Part shown: in pieces, positions 9,701-20,312 of the stretch
Position numbering within the stretch: the first letter of the stretch is position 1
Layout of the letters: each line of letters opens with the position of its first letter
Program-made: the position numbers and the translations under genes
Notes under the pieces: generated by a model
What the model saw: only the letters and a program-made list of their open reading frames with translations
What the model was told of the DNA's origin: nothing
Databases searched by the model: none
Assembly: GCA_029204225.1 (NCBI GenBank)
Contig: CM055106.1
Location: 4,010,039 to 4,074,038, forward strand
Reading direction: 5' to 3'
Length of the DNA stretch: 64,000 bases
Source of the DNA: Diphasiastrum complanatum
Taxonomy: Eukaryota; Streptophyta; Lycopodiopsida; Lycopodiales; Lycopodiaceae

Positions 9701-11082
9701 ACAAAGATGATTTTATGACGATAGGCCAAGCCCCTCCGTTACCATAATAAGGCGAGTGCCATGTTGATCAGTTTTTGGGCATTGGTCTATATCAGTTTAA
9801 TTTGTTTATAGCACAAGTATGAAAAGTTTTCACCGTATATATTGATTATTGCCAAAAGACATGGTGTGAACACGTGTGCCGGTGTCAAAGCAAATCCATG
9901 CTATTCTAACCCGTGTGACTTAAGAAACATCAAGCATTACTGTCCATACTCCTGAGCATATCCATGCTTTTCAGTTGTATCTCACCATAGCTTGATATAA
10001 TAACCGAAGGGGTATTAAATTAGCATACGCCATGGTTAAATAGTGTAGCTATGAGTAAATTTACGTTTATCGTAACTCCATATCCATCCAGTGGTTTTTC
10101 TTGAACCCTTGTGTCGGATAGGCTTTATTTTATTGATGAGGTTCTCATGGTTTTTATAAGGTATCAGGACAGATCCGTGCCATTCTAATCCTTCTGTAAA
10201 AATCATTTATCTTATGCAAATCCATGTTGTCCAAGATAATTTGAGAAGAAACCTTGCTTTGGGACAACATGGGTGTCATTTAACGTAGAAAAATTATATT
10301 ATCTATGAAGTGATACAGTTGAATTGAATAGAAACCAACTAGATTCTGTGTTTTAGGATCTTTATTAGTCACCTAGAATGGAATATATTCGTGAAGAGAC
10401 ACCTTACCTTTCGAGCATAGGTGATGCTTGCAAAATCTAAAAATTGTTCGGAAAACCCTTACCTGGATGATTGTAGTAGTGGTCTCTTGTGAGGATGCCA
10501 TATTTAGTCCCCTCGAGTGATCTTGCCTTCCTTAGACTTAAAACGTTCATACCGTTATTGTTAGCCATTGTGAAAGTGATAGTAGGTACTTTAAGAAGAG
10601 CCTATCATTCATAGCCTATACAAATCTGAAGTGAATGGTTTCATGTGCATACCTGTGCAAACGCTTATCGCTTTATGTTTCGAAACTGAACCTAATTGAA
10701 AATAAAGATAGTAGTAATATTTGATGCTACAGAGAGTGCAAGTTTAATTTGTTAGTGCTTACACATAGTAGTCTTCCCTGTGAAGAAGCAATCAATCACA
10801 AGTATGAAAAACTGGTTACAGCATGCGGTAAACTAATCATAATCAGCATGTGCCAGCATCTGAGTTTTATCTTTTGATAATAGTTTGATACTATAGTAGC
10901 TTCATTTCTAGAGTATGTATGTAACCCTTAGTTACTTATGGAACAACCACATATTCATGCTGTCCTTTGAAAGATAGTAAAATATACTGTAAACTGTAGT
11001 TAACAAACTACATTATCATCCATTCATATCTATGATATGGAGTTTGAATCCATATAACCATTTATGAGACAGGAAATGCTTC
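9701..11082. other. Noncoding AT-rich interior between the direct repeats
   Basis: No coding frame. A PBS-like word, AGGTATCAGGACAGATCC, lies at about 10159-10176 with weak LTR-like sequence before it. It has two differences from the canonical primer site and nothing downstream resembles gag, so I treat it as unproven. Confidence 0.45.
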
Positions 11083-11412
11083 ATCGCTGGTCATAATGAA
11101 GCACTTGCCTCAATCTATCACACACGATGTATAACTATCATAAACATGCTTTTTGAAGTATGCGGAAGGAAATCTTGGTTCATCGCTGGCTGGACAGCTA
11201 CCCATAAGTATCAATATTTTGACTATCTTGCTTAGGATAGATCGTTGCAGGTCCATTGTTGGACAACAACCTATCCATCCTCAGCAAGACCGTCCATTAC
11301 TGAGTGAGCTTCATCGTTGGTCCATCATTGGACAACGAATAGAATATGGAGTAAAAATCATGCCAAAAATGGTAATATGAACCCTCACTGATCCATCGCT
11401 GGACAACAGATT
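11083..11412. repeat. Irregular repeats of a CATCGCTGG / TGGACAAC motif
   Basis: The words TTCATCGCTGG, TCCATTGTTGGACAACA, TTCATCGTTGGTCC, TCATTGGACAAC and TCCATCGCTGGACAACA recur at about 11082, 11178, 11250, 11308 and 11393. Spacing is irregular (60-100 bp). This looks like a decayed minisatellite inside a noncoding element. No gene overlaps it. From 11413 to 11784 I see nothing recognisable. Confidence 0.5.
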
Positions 11413-11780
11413 CATACCTTCCTATTTATTATCAACCACATCTGATAACATTCATAAGTATACAAGAGATGAATGCAAATACATGATATGAGCAAAACCA
11501 CATAGCGTAGGGTTTAAAGCAGATAACCTCAAGCCAGGGAGAGTGCCATCACTTCCAAACTTCTTCTCACCGTAAAGTAGAAGAAACTCCTTCGAGAACA
11601 GGCTACATATAGTGGTTCCATAGAAAGTATCGTGGAAGCTCCCCTTCAACCAAAAATGGTGGGAATTTTTTTTTTGAAAGTATTAAAACTGGTTGGGTTG
11701 GCAAAAAAGTTTAGGACCCTCATAGCATAAATGTTTGTTCATAGCATGATCAAGGGTAGTAATTTTTGATAAAGAAGAGT

Positions 11781-11784
<4 letters not shown>

Positions 11785-11860
<76 letters not shown>
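11785..11860. repeat. (GA)n microsatellite, about 38 units
   Basis: Uninterrupted GA dinucleotides from 11785 to 11860. Sequence on both sides is AT-rich and noncoding. Confidence 0.97.
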
Positions 11861-11863
<3 letters not shown>

Positions 11864-11995
11864 CACCTAGTCCGCCTTGACAGCAAACGTTTTTAACCCT
11901 TTGTTTTATAGTATAACAAGTTTAAAATAGTTGCTTGAAATCTTACAATACAGAGTAATGATAAAGTGAAGCAAGTTCTAAGATGCACATCTGTT

Positions 11996-12155
11996 ACATG
12001 CCACCATCCCACAACAGAAAACCGCATGAGTTAGGTTAGTAAAGAAGACATGTGTCATAGTTGAGCATCAATTGTTATCCATGTTCAAAACAAGATTCAC
12101 GATAACACAACATATAAGGTATTCAAAGTTTAGTCCAGTCTTCCCCACTATAAAC
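11996..12155 (+). repeat. Direct repeat, copy 2 (partner at 9545-9700)
   Basis: This is the second copy of the block described at 9545: TGCCACCATCCCACAACA, GAGTTAG, TTGTTATCCATGTT and TAGTCCAGTCTTCCC in the same order. From 12156 to 12322 I see nothing recognisable. Confidence 0.6.
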
Positions 12156-12322
12156 TAAAGTAGCAATATGTTTTGCTCTGAATAATCATATTAGTGTAGA
12201 AGACATATTGATTAGTATGAGAGCAGAAAATCATATTTAAGCATTTCTTAACAATGTTAACGTCATGAAACACAAAACCATACTAAAAAGCTACATATGA
12301 AATGGTTGAAGTCCATGCTTAA

Positions 12323-12689
12323 TGTGACAGATTCAACTACTTTCATCACATTTTGCAATATTTTCATATTTGGCATATTGAGGCAAAACTTGTTTTAGAC
12401 TTAGAGGTTGACTTTTCAAAGTTAATTAGTCTAAATTTCATTTGAATGAACACTTTTTGAAAGTGTGGAAAAGATAGAATGCGAGTTTGAGTAGATTCAA
12501 TTTGAATAAGTTGGGTACATTGAATCTAGACCCAAAATTAGTAGGGTTAGCATTTTGGTGGGAAAGCCAAGTGGTCAAATAGGGTTTTGACCTGTTATAA
12601 AAGGATGTAACTCATGGAGAGAGTGATATTCTCTCTTCTCTATTTCATTTCATGCTTATACATGGTTCTCTTGGGTTCTACTATCCATT
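12323..12689 (+). repeat. Array B LTR 1 (3'-truncated)
   Basis: Starts TGTGACAGATTCAAC and runs as far as TACTATCCATT, where it is joined to RNase H sequence. TATAAAAGG at 12595-12603 is a good TATA box for this LTR family. Confidence 0.8.
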
Positions 12690-13277
12690 TAGCATTGGAA
12701 GCTAGGAAAGCGAGTTTTGAGGTACATCATTGGAACTCGAGATTTTGGCATATTGTATGAGGGATCATCACCTAATCTTTTTGGATTTTCAGATTCGGAC
12801 TATGTTGGAGATGTAATGGATAGGAAATCTATTAGTGCTTATTGTATTTTCATAGGTGATGGAGCTATATCATGGATGGCAAAGAAACAAGCCACTATTT
12901 CATTGTCATCTAGTGAGGCCGAGTACAAAGCTCTTACACATTGCACAAAGGAGATGGTATGGATCAAGAGGATGATCAAGGATCTTCACTTGCTAGATTT
13001 TTCAGAGAGCTCAATCATCTTTTGTGACAATCAATCAGCCCAAAGAATGACATCCAATCCTATCTTCCATGCTAGGAGCAAGTATATTGAGATAACATAT
13101 CATTTTGTGAGGGAGCGAGTCATTGCAAAGGAGATGGAGCTTCAACATGTGTTTTCAAAGGAATGTGTAGCTGAAATCTTCACCAAAACATTGGGGAAAG
13201 ACTTGTTTATGAAGCATAGGACTTCACTTGGAGTATTATCAAAGTTTAGGCTAAAACTAGTTGAAGAGGGAGTGTGA
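12690..13277 (+). pseudogene. Copia RNase H fragment, array B unit 1
   Basis: The C-terminal end of a copia polyprotein runs open from 12717 to the TGA at 13275-13277, which overlaps the LTR start at 13273. Visible blocks are HWKLGKRVLRYIIGT (partly before the first Met), FGFSDSDYVGDVMDRKS, ISLSSSEAEYKALTHCTKEM, IFCDNQSAQRM and IFTKTLGKDLFMKHR. The RNase H acidic residues in SDSD and SEAE are present. With no promoter, gag, integrase or RT it is a fragment, although its frame is undamaged. Confidence 0.9.
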
Positions 13278-13640
13278 AAGATTCAACTAGTTTCATCACA
13301 TTTTGCAATATTTTCATATTTGACATATTGAGGCCAAAACTTGTTTTAGACTTAGAGGTTGACCTTTCAAAGCTCATTAGTCTAAATTTCATTTGAATAG
13401 ACACTTTTTGAAAGTGTGGGAAAGATAGAATGCGAGTTTGAGTAGATTCAATTTGAATAAGTTGCGTACATTGAATCTAGACCCAAAATTAGTAGGGTTA
13501 GCATTTTGGTGGGAAAGCCAAGTGGCCAGATAGGGTTTGGACCTGTTATAAAAGGATGTAACTCGTGGAAAGAGTGATATTCTCTCTTCTCTATTTCATT
13601 TCATGCTTATACATGGTTCTCTTGGGTTCTACTATCCATT
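13273..13640 (+). repeat. Array B LTR 2 (3'-truncated)
   Basis: Begins TGTGAAAGATTCAAC straight after the RNase H stop. It is truncated at the same TACTATCCATT breakpoint as LTR 1, and the TATAAAAGG box is retained. Confidence 0.85.
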
Positions 13641-14228
13641 TAGCATTGGAAGCTAGGAAAGCGAGTTTTGAGGTACATCATTGGAACTCGAGATTTTGGC
13701 ATATTGTATGAGAGATCATCACCTAATCTTTTTGGATTTTCAGATTCGGACTATGTTGGAGATGTAATGGATAGGAAATCCATTAGTGCTTATTGTATTT
13801 TCATAGGTGATAGAGCTATATCATGGATGGCAAAGAAACAAGCCACTATCTTATTGTCATCTAGTGAGGCCGAGTACAAAGCTCTTACACATTGCACAAA
13901 GGAGATGGTATGGATCAAGAGGATGATCAAGGATCTTCACTTGCTAGATTTTTCAGAGAGCCCAATCATCTTTTGTGATAATCAATCAGCCCAAAGAATG
14001 ACATCCAATCCTATCTTTCATGCTAGGAGCAAGCATATTGAGATAACATATCATTTTGTGAGGGAGCGAGTCATTGCAAAGGAGATGGAGCTTCAACATG
14101 TGTTTTCAAAGGAATGTGTAGCTGAAATCCTCACCAAAGCATTGGGGAAAGACTTGTTTATGAAGAATAGGACTTCACTTGGAGTATTATCAAAGTTTAG
14201 GCTAAAACTAGTTGAAGATGGAGTGTGA
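13641..14228 (+). pseudogene. Copia RNase H fragment, array B unit 2
   Basis: Near-identical repeat of unit 1, open from 13668 to TGA at 14226-14228. It differs from unit 1 at about nine residues (for example ILTKALGKDLFMKNR against IFTKTLGKDLFMKHR). The SDSD and SEAE acidic motifs remain. The small divergence between two dead fragments dates the tandem duplication as fairly recent. Confidence 0.9.
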
Positions 14229-14868
14229 AAGATTCAACTAGTTTCATCACATTTTGCAATATTTCCATATTTGACATATTGAGGCCAAAACTTGTTTTAG
14301 ACTTAGAGGTTGACCTTTCAAAGTTCATAAGTCTAAATTTCATTTGAATAAACACTTTTTGAAAGTGTGGGAAAGATAGAATGCGAGTTTGAGTAGATTC
14401 AATTTGAATAAGTTGCGTACATTGAATCTAGACCCAAAATTAGTAGGGTTAGCATTTCGGTGAGAAAGCCAAGTGTCCAAATAGGGTTTGGACCTGCTAT
14501 AAAAGGATGTAACTCGTGGAAAGAGTGATCGTCTCTCTTCTCTATTTCATTTCATGCTTATACATGATCCTCTTGGGTTCTACTATCCATTGGTGCACTA
14601 TCTTGGTGTTTGCTTGCAAATCTATGTGTTGAATGATCTATATTTGATATTTTTGGATCCACATGTGTGAAATACATTAGCTTGCTGGTTTTGTACGGAC
14701 AACAACAGTACATAATCATTTCATTCAAGTTCTATTAGTGTTTGCATCTCAAATTGTGTGTAGATGCTGATTTTTCTACATTGGTGAGATTGGTAGTGTA
14801 TTTCTCTTCTAACCAAAGATCATTCAAGTAGATTGGATCTTAAGGATCTAAAATCTTTCATACTTAAG
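14224..14868 (+). repeat. Array B LTR 3 (longest copy)
   Basis: Starts TGTGAAAGATTCAAC and continues past the breakpoint of the other two copies through GATGCTGATTTTTCTACATTGG to about 14862-14868. The word CTTAA precedes LTR 1 (12318-12322) and occurs at 14863-14867, which could be the target duplication, but a PBS-like site directly after it argues that LTR sequence continues to about 14870. Confidence 0.7.
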
Positions 14869-14871
14869 ATA

Positions 14872-14884
14872 GGGTATCAGGGCA
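14872..14884 (+). promoter_or_regulatory. Degenerate primer-binding site after LTR 3
   Basis: GGGTATCAGGGCA differs from TGGTATCAGAGCA at two bases and follows an LTR end, so LTR 3 may have been a 5' LTR whose internal region is lost. A chance match cannot be excluded. Confidence 0.4.
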
Positions 14885-15389
14885 GATCGATCCATGTTGA
14901 TCCCTTAGATTTCATGTCATACCATGATAGTCCAATACATATGCAAAGCAACTTGGCAAATCCATGGCAAACAAGCCATTTGGACCCAAACAAACATTCC
15001 CTTTCATTTTCTTGACATAAGATTTGTTATTGATCATAACTTTCACTCAAACAACTTTATATTATCATCATTGAGCAATGTATGTTGTATTTCAAAACCT
15101 AAACATAGTATTTGTTTAGCAATTGTCTATCCAACAAAACCACATTAAAAAAGAGGCAAAGAGTCTCATAGATGGGCATATTTATATCTAATAGTTCAAC
15201 ATATGTTCACCACAAAAAACATCTCCAAAACAATAGTAGAAGCCTCATATATGGGCACATTCCATTCTACAAAAATAGCAACAGCCTACAAGCTGAAAAT
15301 GAGTGCAATTAATGTTGTAAAAGTAGTAACATTCATGCCTTCTGGATAGTGACTATCCACAACAAGATTACGTATGTAAAATAGCCATG
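14885..15389. other. No gene recognised
   Basis: AT-rich sequence with no domain in any frame. The words ATGGGCATATTTATAT and ATGGGCACATTCCATTC at about 15172 and 15253 hint at a small imperfect direct repeat. Confidence 0.4.
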
Positions 15390-15671
15390 CTTTTCTTTCA
15401 AAAGGGCAAAAGACAAACTTTTGTTTCTTCACCAACTTTCACAAATCTAGGTGGTTGTTCCATATAAATCTCCTCCTCAAGGTAACCATTGAGGAAGGCA
15501 TTAGAAACATCAAGTTGAAACATCCTCCAATTGTGATAACATGCAAGAGAAATGAGAATTCGAATAGTTACCATTTTTTCAACAGGTGCAAAAGTGTCTT
15601 CATAGTCAAGACCTTTGATTTAAGAGTAACCTTTGGCACAAAGTCTTGCTTTGTATTCGTTGATGGAACCA
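15390..15671 (-). pseudogene. Copia RT fragment
   Basis: Reading down the minus strand from 15671: GSINEYKARLCAKG, then an in-frame stop, GLDYEDTFAPVEKM, RILISLACYHNWRMFQLDVS, NAFLNGYLEEEIYMEQP. These are the RT finger and palm entry blocks of the same subfamily as elements A and E. It is cut off at 15673, exactly where an LTR-type end begins, so element D probably inserted into it. Confidence 0.82.
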
Positions 15672-15673
15672 TC

Positions 15674-16902
15674 TGTTGGAGAAAGAAGGTGTGTGAGTCT
15701 GAGAAACTAAAATAGCTTGAAAAGAAACGAACACAAAAAGAAATGAACTCGAAACTCGAAACTCAAAAAAGAAACAAATTTGAACGGAAAGTGTTCATGC
15801 ACAGCGGAATGAGCTATCTTACTCTTTCTCTAAGCATGACTACACCTATCAGACACGAACAGAATGTTAGTGATAGAAATCATGGTCGATCAGATTATGT
15901 AGCCAAACATTAAGCAACAAAACATCAGAAAGATAATATGTCGCGAACAGCTAGACAAATTATTTGTCGGAAATCATTTGCAAATGGCTAGACTGAGCTC
16001 GACTGATAATCAGTTGCAAAAAGCAAGACTAAATATTTTGCAAACAACTAGGCTTAAAATAATTCGCTAAGAACAGACTACCAGATAAAGCAATAAGAGA
16101 GTCAGACGGAATGTAGAAAAACATAGCAATATTGACACAAATCTGAACGTAGAACAAGAAGAGCTGTTATCAAATCAAGTATAGCAAAGTATATAGGTCA
16201 ATAATGTTATTGAACACAAGACAATAGCGGACGAAACCGTGTGCTCTACAAAGTTAATCCAATTGGTAAAAAGAATAAATCGATTACTGACAATACAAAG
16301 AATTGATGCACGAAAGCATCTACTTCATCTATTTCTAATAAGCTTATGATGCTATTATGCTTGTTGCATGTTTCTCTTCATGTAAAATACACAAATGGTA
16401 TTCAATATATATACATAATTTTACAGGTGTGCAGATGAAGAAAGTACAGAGGGATGTGTTGTCTGTGGGAGATTGTGGGTGGATGCTATCGTTGTCAAAT
16501 ATGTTTGCACAGTTGCATGGGATGAGCGTGAGAAGGCCGCGACGTTAGCCTTCACTGAAATAAACATTGGTGAAGATGCAAAAAATGCGACACTCTGACA
16601 AATGTCTTAAGATTTGATTTACAAGGTGTCTTCTTTTTTTTGTAAGGGCACCTTTGGCATTTGATAGGGCAGTGTCGTCTTTTTTACTTGTCACAAATCA
16701 TGTGTAAAAACACAATGTCACGTTTTTTACCTTTTTTGTCTGTGAAAATTTACTTGTATTTATGCAGATAGTCACATTTTATTTGTCAGTCTTATTGTAC
16801 ATGTAGATATGTAGACTATGTGACAACATGAGTAAAAATATAACAACATGAATGAGACAGATTAACATAGGATTTAGGAAAGCAAAAGAGATAAATCCAG
16901 CA
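15674..16902 (-). repeat. Probable 3' LTR of element D
   Basis: On the minus strand this begins TGCTGG next to a polypurine tract at 16903-16913 and ends CCAACA at 15674, giving TG...CA with imperfect inverted ends (TGCTGG and TGTTGG). The end coincides with the break in the copia RT fragment. Its length of 1229 bp is long for a copia LTR. No partner LTR is present, so the limits are inferred. Confidence 0.6.
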
Positions 16903-16913
16903 CCCTCCCTTAA
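16903..16913 (-). promoter_or_regulatory. Polypurine tract of element D
   Basis: On the minus strand TTAAGGGAGGG immediately precedes the TGCTGG LTR start and follows the RNase H tail. Confidence 0.7.
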
Positions 16914-18485
16914 TCTGGATCCGTGAATGTCTTGATCTTCAAACTAAGCAATGCACAAAACTTGTTGTGTGCATTAACACTTAATGTCTTCGTGAATATA
17001 TTTGCAACTATGTCATGCGTTCTCTAGTATGTTAAGCTCACCTCCTTGTTGAGAACCTTGCCTGTGATGTAGTGATATCTGATTCAATGTGCTTACTCCT
17101 AGAGTCAAATCTAGGGGTGGCCGTTAAGGCAATAGCACTCTGATTATCACAGAATAATATTGTGGTTGTACTGATACAAATTAATGTTTGACAATAAATT
17201 TTTCAACCAAAATGCTTCTTTAATAGATCGAGAAATAACAATGTATTCTGTTTCTGTAGAAAAAAGAGCGATAGAAGTTTACTTACGATTGTTCCATGAC
17301 ATAAGACCATCGTTAAAGAAGAATGTAAATTCAAATGTGGACTTATGATTTTCTACATCTCCTCCCCGGCTTGCATCAGAATATTCACTAAGCTGATGAA
17401 GATTGTCGTTGCTGACATCTCCATAGCAGATGCACTGGTCCATGGTAGCTCGAATATACCTCATGACTCTTATGAGAGCCTTCCAATGGTTAATGCTAGG
17501 ATTAGCCATATATTGGCTAAGTGACCTTACTACAAAAGAGATATCAGGTGTTGTACAGATCATTCATACATGAGATATCCAAGTGTTGATCGATAAGGAT
17601 ACTCTCTCATCTGCTCCTCTTTTTGCTTGGTCTGGAGACACTGGTCCTTTGATAAATGCAAGTCTCGATCCATCGGTGAGTGAGCTAATTTATAGTTCAT
17701 TAGATTGTATCTATCAAGAACATTGTGAAAATACCTTTGTTGAGTGATATAAATCAGTTGTCTTGCTCTATCTCTGTGGATCTGAATGCCCAAATAGAAG
17801 TGAGCTTCGTCCAGATCAGTCATGCCAAACTTTGAAAACAACATCTACTTAGAATCCTTAACCAAATTGGTATTATTGTTTAAAAGCAATGTACCATCCA
17901 TGTATAAGGTGATGATAATGAAGGATTGTTGCACTGACTTGGAATAGATGTTGCAATCAATAGTGCTTGGTTGGAATCTTTGTTCAATGAGGAATGTGTT
18001 GATCCTTTGAAACCAAGCTCTGGCAGATTGTTTCAAGTCATAAAGTGCTTTATGGAGTTTACAAACCAAAACGTATCCTTTGGGCTGGATCATGTAGATG
18101 TCTTCCTGTATAACTCCATTCAGATAAGCTATTTGTACATCAAGTTGATGCACTATGAAGTCGACAACTATAACATAAGATAGGAGGGCTCGAATCGACA
18201 AATGCTTGACTACTAAACTTTGGCTCACTATAGTTGACGTTGGAGATCTGCGTGAATCCTCGTGCTACCAGTCTTGCCTTTCTATGATCAATTGTTCCAT
18301 TGGCATTATACTTGATCTTGAAGATCCATTTGCAATCAATGATATTGTAGCCAATAAGTGCTTCTACTAGTGACCATGTCTGGTTCTTGATCAAAGAAGA
18401 ATACTCTTTGTCCATAGCTTCTCTCCAGAGATTAGAGTCTGATTGGCTGAGTGTCTCTTCAACAGTCGTCGATTCCTATATCAAG
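16914..18485 (-). pseudogene. Element D RT and RNase H remnant
   Basis: The minus-strand frame gives NLWREAMDKEYSSLIKNQTW, DCKWIFKIKYNANG, KARLVARGFTQI, then after a frame change VHQLDVQIAYLNG, GYVLVCKLHKALYDLKQSA and the catalytic box as YMDG instead of YVDD (about 17889-17900). It continues with FGMTDLDEAHFYLGIQIHRD, TTPDISFVVRSLSQYMAN, YSDASRGGDVENHKS, TETEYIVISRSIKEAFWLKN and CDNQSAIAL. In-frame stops fall near 17845 and 17560 among others. Loss of the second catalytic Asp, the stops and the missing integrase make it dead. Confidence 0.85.
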
Positions 18486-18630
18486 AGACATGAAAACTCA
18501 GGAGTATACCTTGTGGGCTGTGTGCGCACTCGGCCTGATCTTTTAGGTGGAATCAACTGATGAACCACTCTTGGGACTTGTTGCTGGGTAGCAGCAACGT
18601 CTTCATATGATTCACTATCAAAAAGTGGGC

Positions 18631-19140
18631 CTACAATGGACACGCCTGAGCCAGAAGCTCGGATTGTCGTGTCAAAGGTAGGTGATGAAAGCTCTCTTGG
18701 AGCAATATCCCTTTGATGTCGACGAATTGATCCTCGATAAAGACTGTATCCCAGCTATACAAGATTTGTTGGGTATCAGGATCATACAGCTTGGAAGTCG
18801 AATTTCTTCCTCGTGTCATCATTGGACTTGCTCCACTATCAATCCACCATAGATCTAGATCTCCATAATTAACAAGCATACATGAAGACATCACACAAGC
18901 ATCATCATTTTCATCTTGAGCATCCAAATCATCCTCATCAAGAGTATGATTACTTTGCTTGTCTCCTTGATTTCTCTTCTTCTTGTAGCACTCACTTGCA
19001 AAGTGTCCTTTGATGCCACAATATAAGCACTTGAGCTTTCATCTATCTTTCTTTTTGCCATTTGAAAAAGCCTCCCCTTGATCTTGTCCTTTAGACCACT
19101 TACTTTCGCTTTTGCCCTTGAATTTGGCCTGGATGGTGTT
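18631..19140 (-). pseudogene. Element D gag end and protease remnant
   Basis: From about 19140 down the minus strand: a basic KGKSESKWSKGQDQG stretch, a stop, then a zinc knuckle CLYCGIKGHFASEC (CX2CX4HX4C) followed by KKKRNQGDK. An acidic linker leads to the protease box WWIDSGASPMM, so the catalytic DSG is intact. After about 18640 the frame runs into RSGRVRTQPTRYTPEF, the linker normally found between integrase and RT, so a deletion has removed integrase. Confidence 0.85.
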
Positions 19141-19289
19141 TCAGGTTATTAAGGAGGCATTCACATCTATCAATGATTTGAAGAAGATATCAATGCTAGA
19201 GCATGCTAGATTAAATTCTACACCGAAATCGAGATTCTTGCATATGTAGATTAGATGTTTTGTAGATCAAAACTCTATTTAGGGTTATA

Positions 19290-20312
19290 TTCTTGATCAA
19301 TTCTAATTTCCAAACATACTTGTTGAAATGGCCAATTTTTAGAGCATTGGAAAAGCCTAAGTGGTGGCTACAAAATTGCATATCAAGATTTAGGCAGTTG
19401 CATGTAGATTTTGAAGAAGCTTGGGATGCACTTAAGTCAATCTATGAAGCTAAGAACACTTCTAGAATACTCACTCTTAGAAATCAGATGTTTCCAAGTT
19501 CTCAAAGATGTGAGGAGAGTGCATCAAATTATGTTCTAAGAGTAAAAGATCTTCAGAGGGAGCTTGCTTATGTTGGTGTCACAATCAATCAAGATGAGCT
19601 AGTAGAAGTCATTCTTAATGGCTAAAAAGAAGACTAAGATAATCTTGTTCAATCCTTTGCCATGAAGAAGGAGTTGCCCAATTTGGAGACTTTTCAAGGA
19701 ATTCGCATCTCTAAAGAAGAAAGGCAAATTTACAAGCTTTCAAGGATGAACAAACTCGAGCATATTGGGAAAGACAAAGCTCTCTTTGTCAAGGACAGGT
19801 ATAAAGGGAGGAGCAAGAACCAGTTTTCTCAAGCTTTCAACAAAGACAAAGCCAAGGACAAAGATAAAGATGGAGAAGAGGATGACTCAACTCATCCTTC
19901 TACTTCCAAGGCCAAGAAGAAAAAAGTCAAGTGTTTCTTTTGTGGCAAGAAAGGGCACTATGCGTCTAATTGCTTCAAAAAGAAAAATCAACTCAAACAA
20001 GGAAATCTCTCTAATTAGAAAGAAGAAGACTTTATTGCAAGTGATGAAGAAGTATCCCTCATGGTGTCAAGCTTTTCTTCAACACCCTTCAAGAAAAATG
20101 GAGCATGGTACATCGATAGTGGTGCCTCATCACATATGTGTTGTTCAAAGGAGTCTTTTGACTCTATTGTACCTTATAAAGGACTTCAAAGATCTATTTA
20201 TATAGGAAATGATCATGAATGCTCTATTGAACCAATTGGCAACATTTCATTAAAACTTGCTTCTTCTAAAGTTCTATCACTTTTCAATGATAAGTATTGG
20301 AAAGTTGCTTGA
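19290..20312 (+). pseudogene. Element E gag and protease remnant
   Basis: Gag blocks: DFEEAWDALKSIYEAKN, ASNYVLRVKDLQRELAYVG, then a TAA at 19623 just after VEVILNG. It continues from 19662 with a basic tract and the zinc knuckle CFFCGKKGHYASNC (CX2CX4HX4C) at about 19932-19973, followed by a TAG at 20017. The protease box WYIDSGASSHM is at about 20107-20139 with its catalytic DSG intact. After LKLASSKVLS, at about 20280, the frame is lost. At least three disabling changes occur. Confidence 0.88.

Larger units (their letters stand above)
12323..14884 (+). mobile_element. Copia array B: LTR-RNase H unit repeated in tandem (951-bp period)
   Basis: The order is truncated LTR (12323-12689), RNase H tail (12690-13272), truncated LTR (13273-13640), RNase H tail (13641-14223), longer LTR (14224 to about 14868). 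LTR starts lie at 12323, 13273 and 14224, and the two RNase H segments are exactly 951 bp apart. Both junctions from LTR to RNase H are the same (CTATCCATTTAGCATTGG). One deletion therefore joined the LTR to the end of pol, and an LTR-to-LTR unequal exchange then duplicated the unit. A related, less rearranged copy is element C (36310-38345). Confidence 0.88.
15674..19140 (-). mobile_element. Copia element D, 5'-truncated, integrase deleted
   Basis: On the minus strand the order is the end of gag (CCHC knuckle), protease, then directly the RT N-terminal region, RT, RNase H, PPT and 3' LTR. The integrase region expected between protease and RT is missing. The left (5') end is lost at about 19140, where plus-strand element E sequence begins. 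The RT and the LTR end (CCAACA) resemble element F more than element A, so D and F may be one lineage. Confidence 0.75.

Noticed and set aside
10159-10176. AGGTATCAGGACAGATCC as a primer-binding site
   Set aside because: Two mismatches to the canonical site, no clear LTR end before it and no gag after it. Left as a remark.
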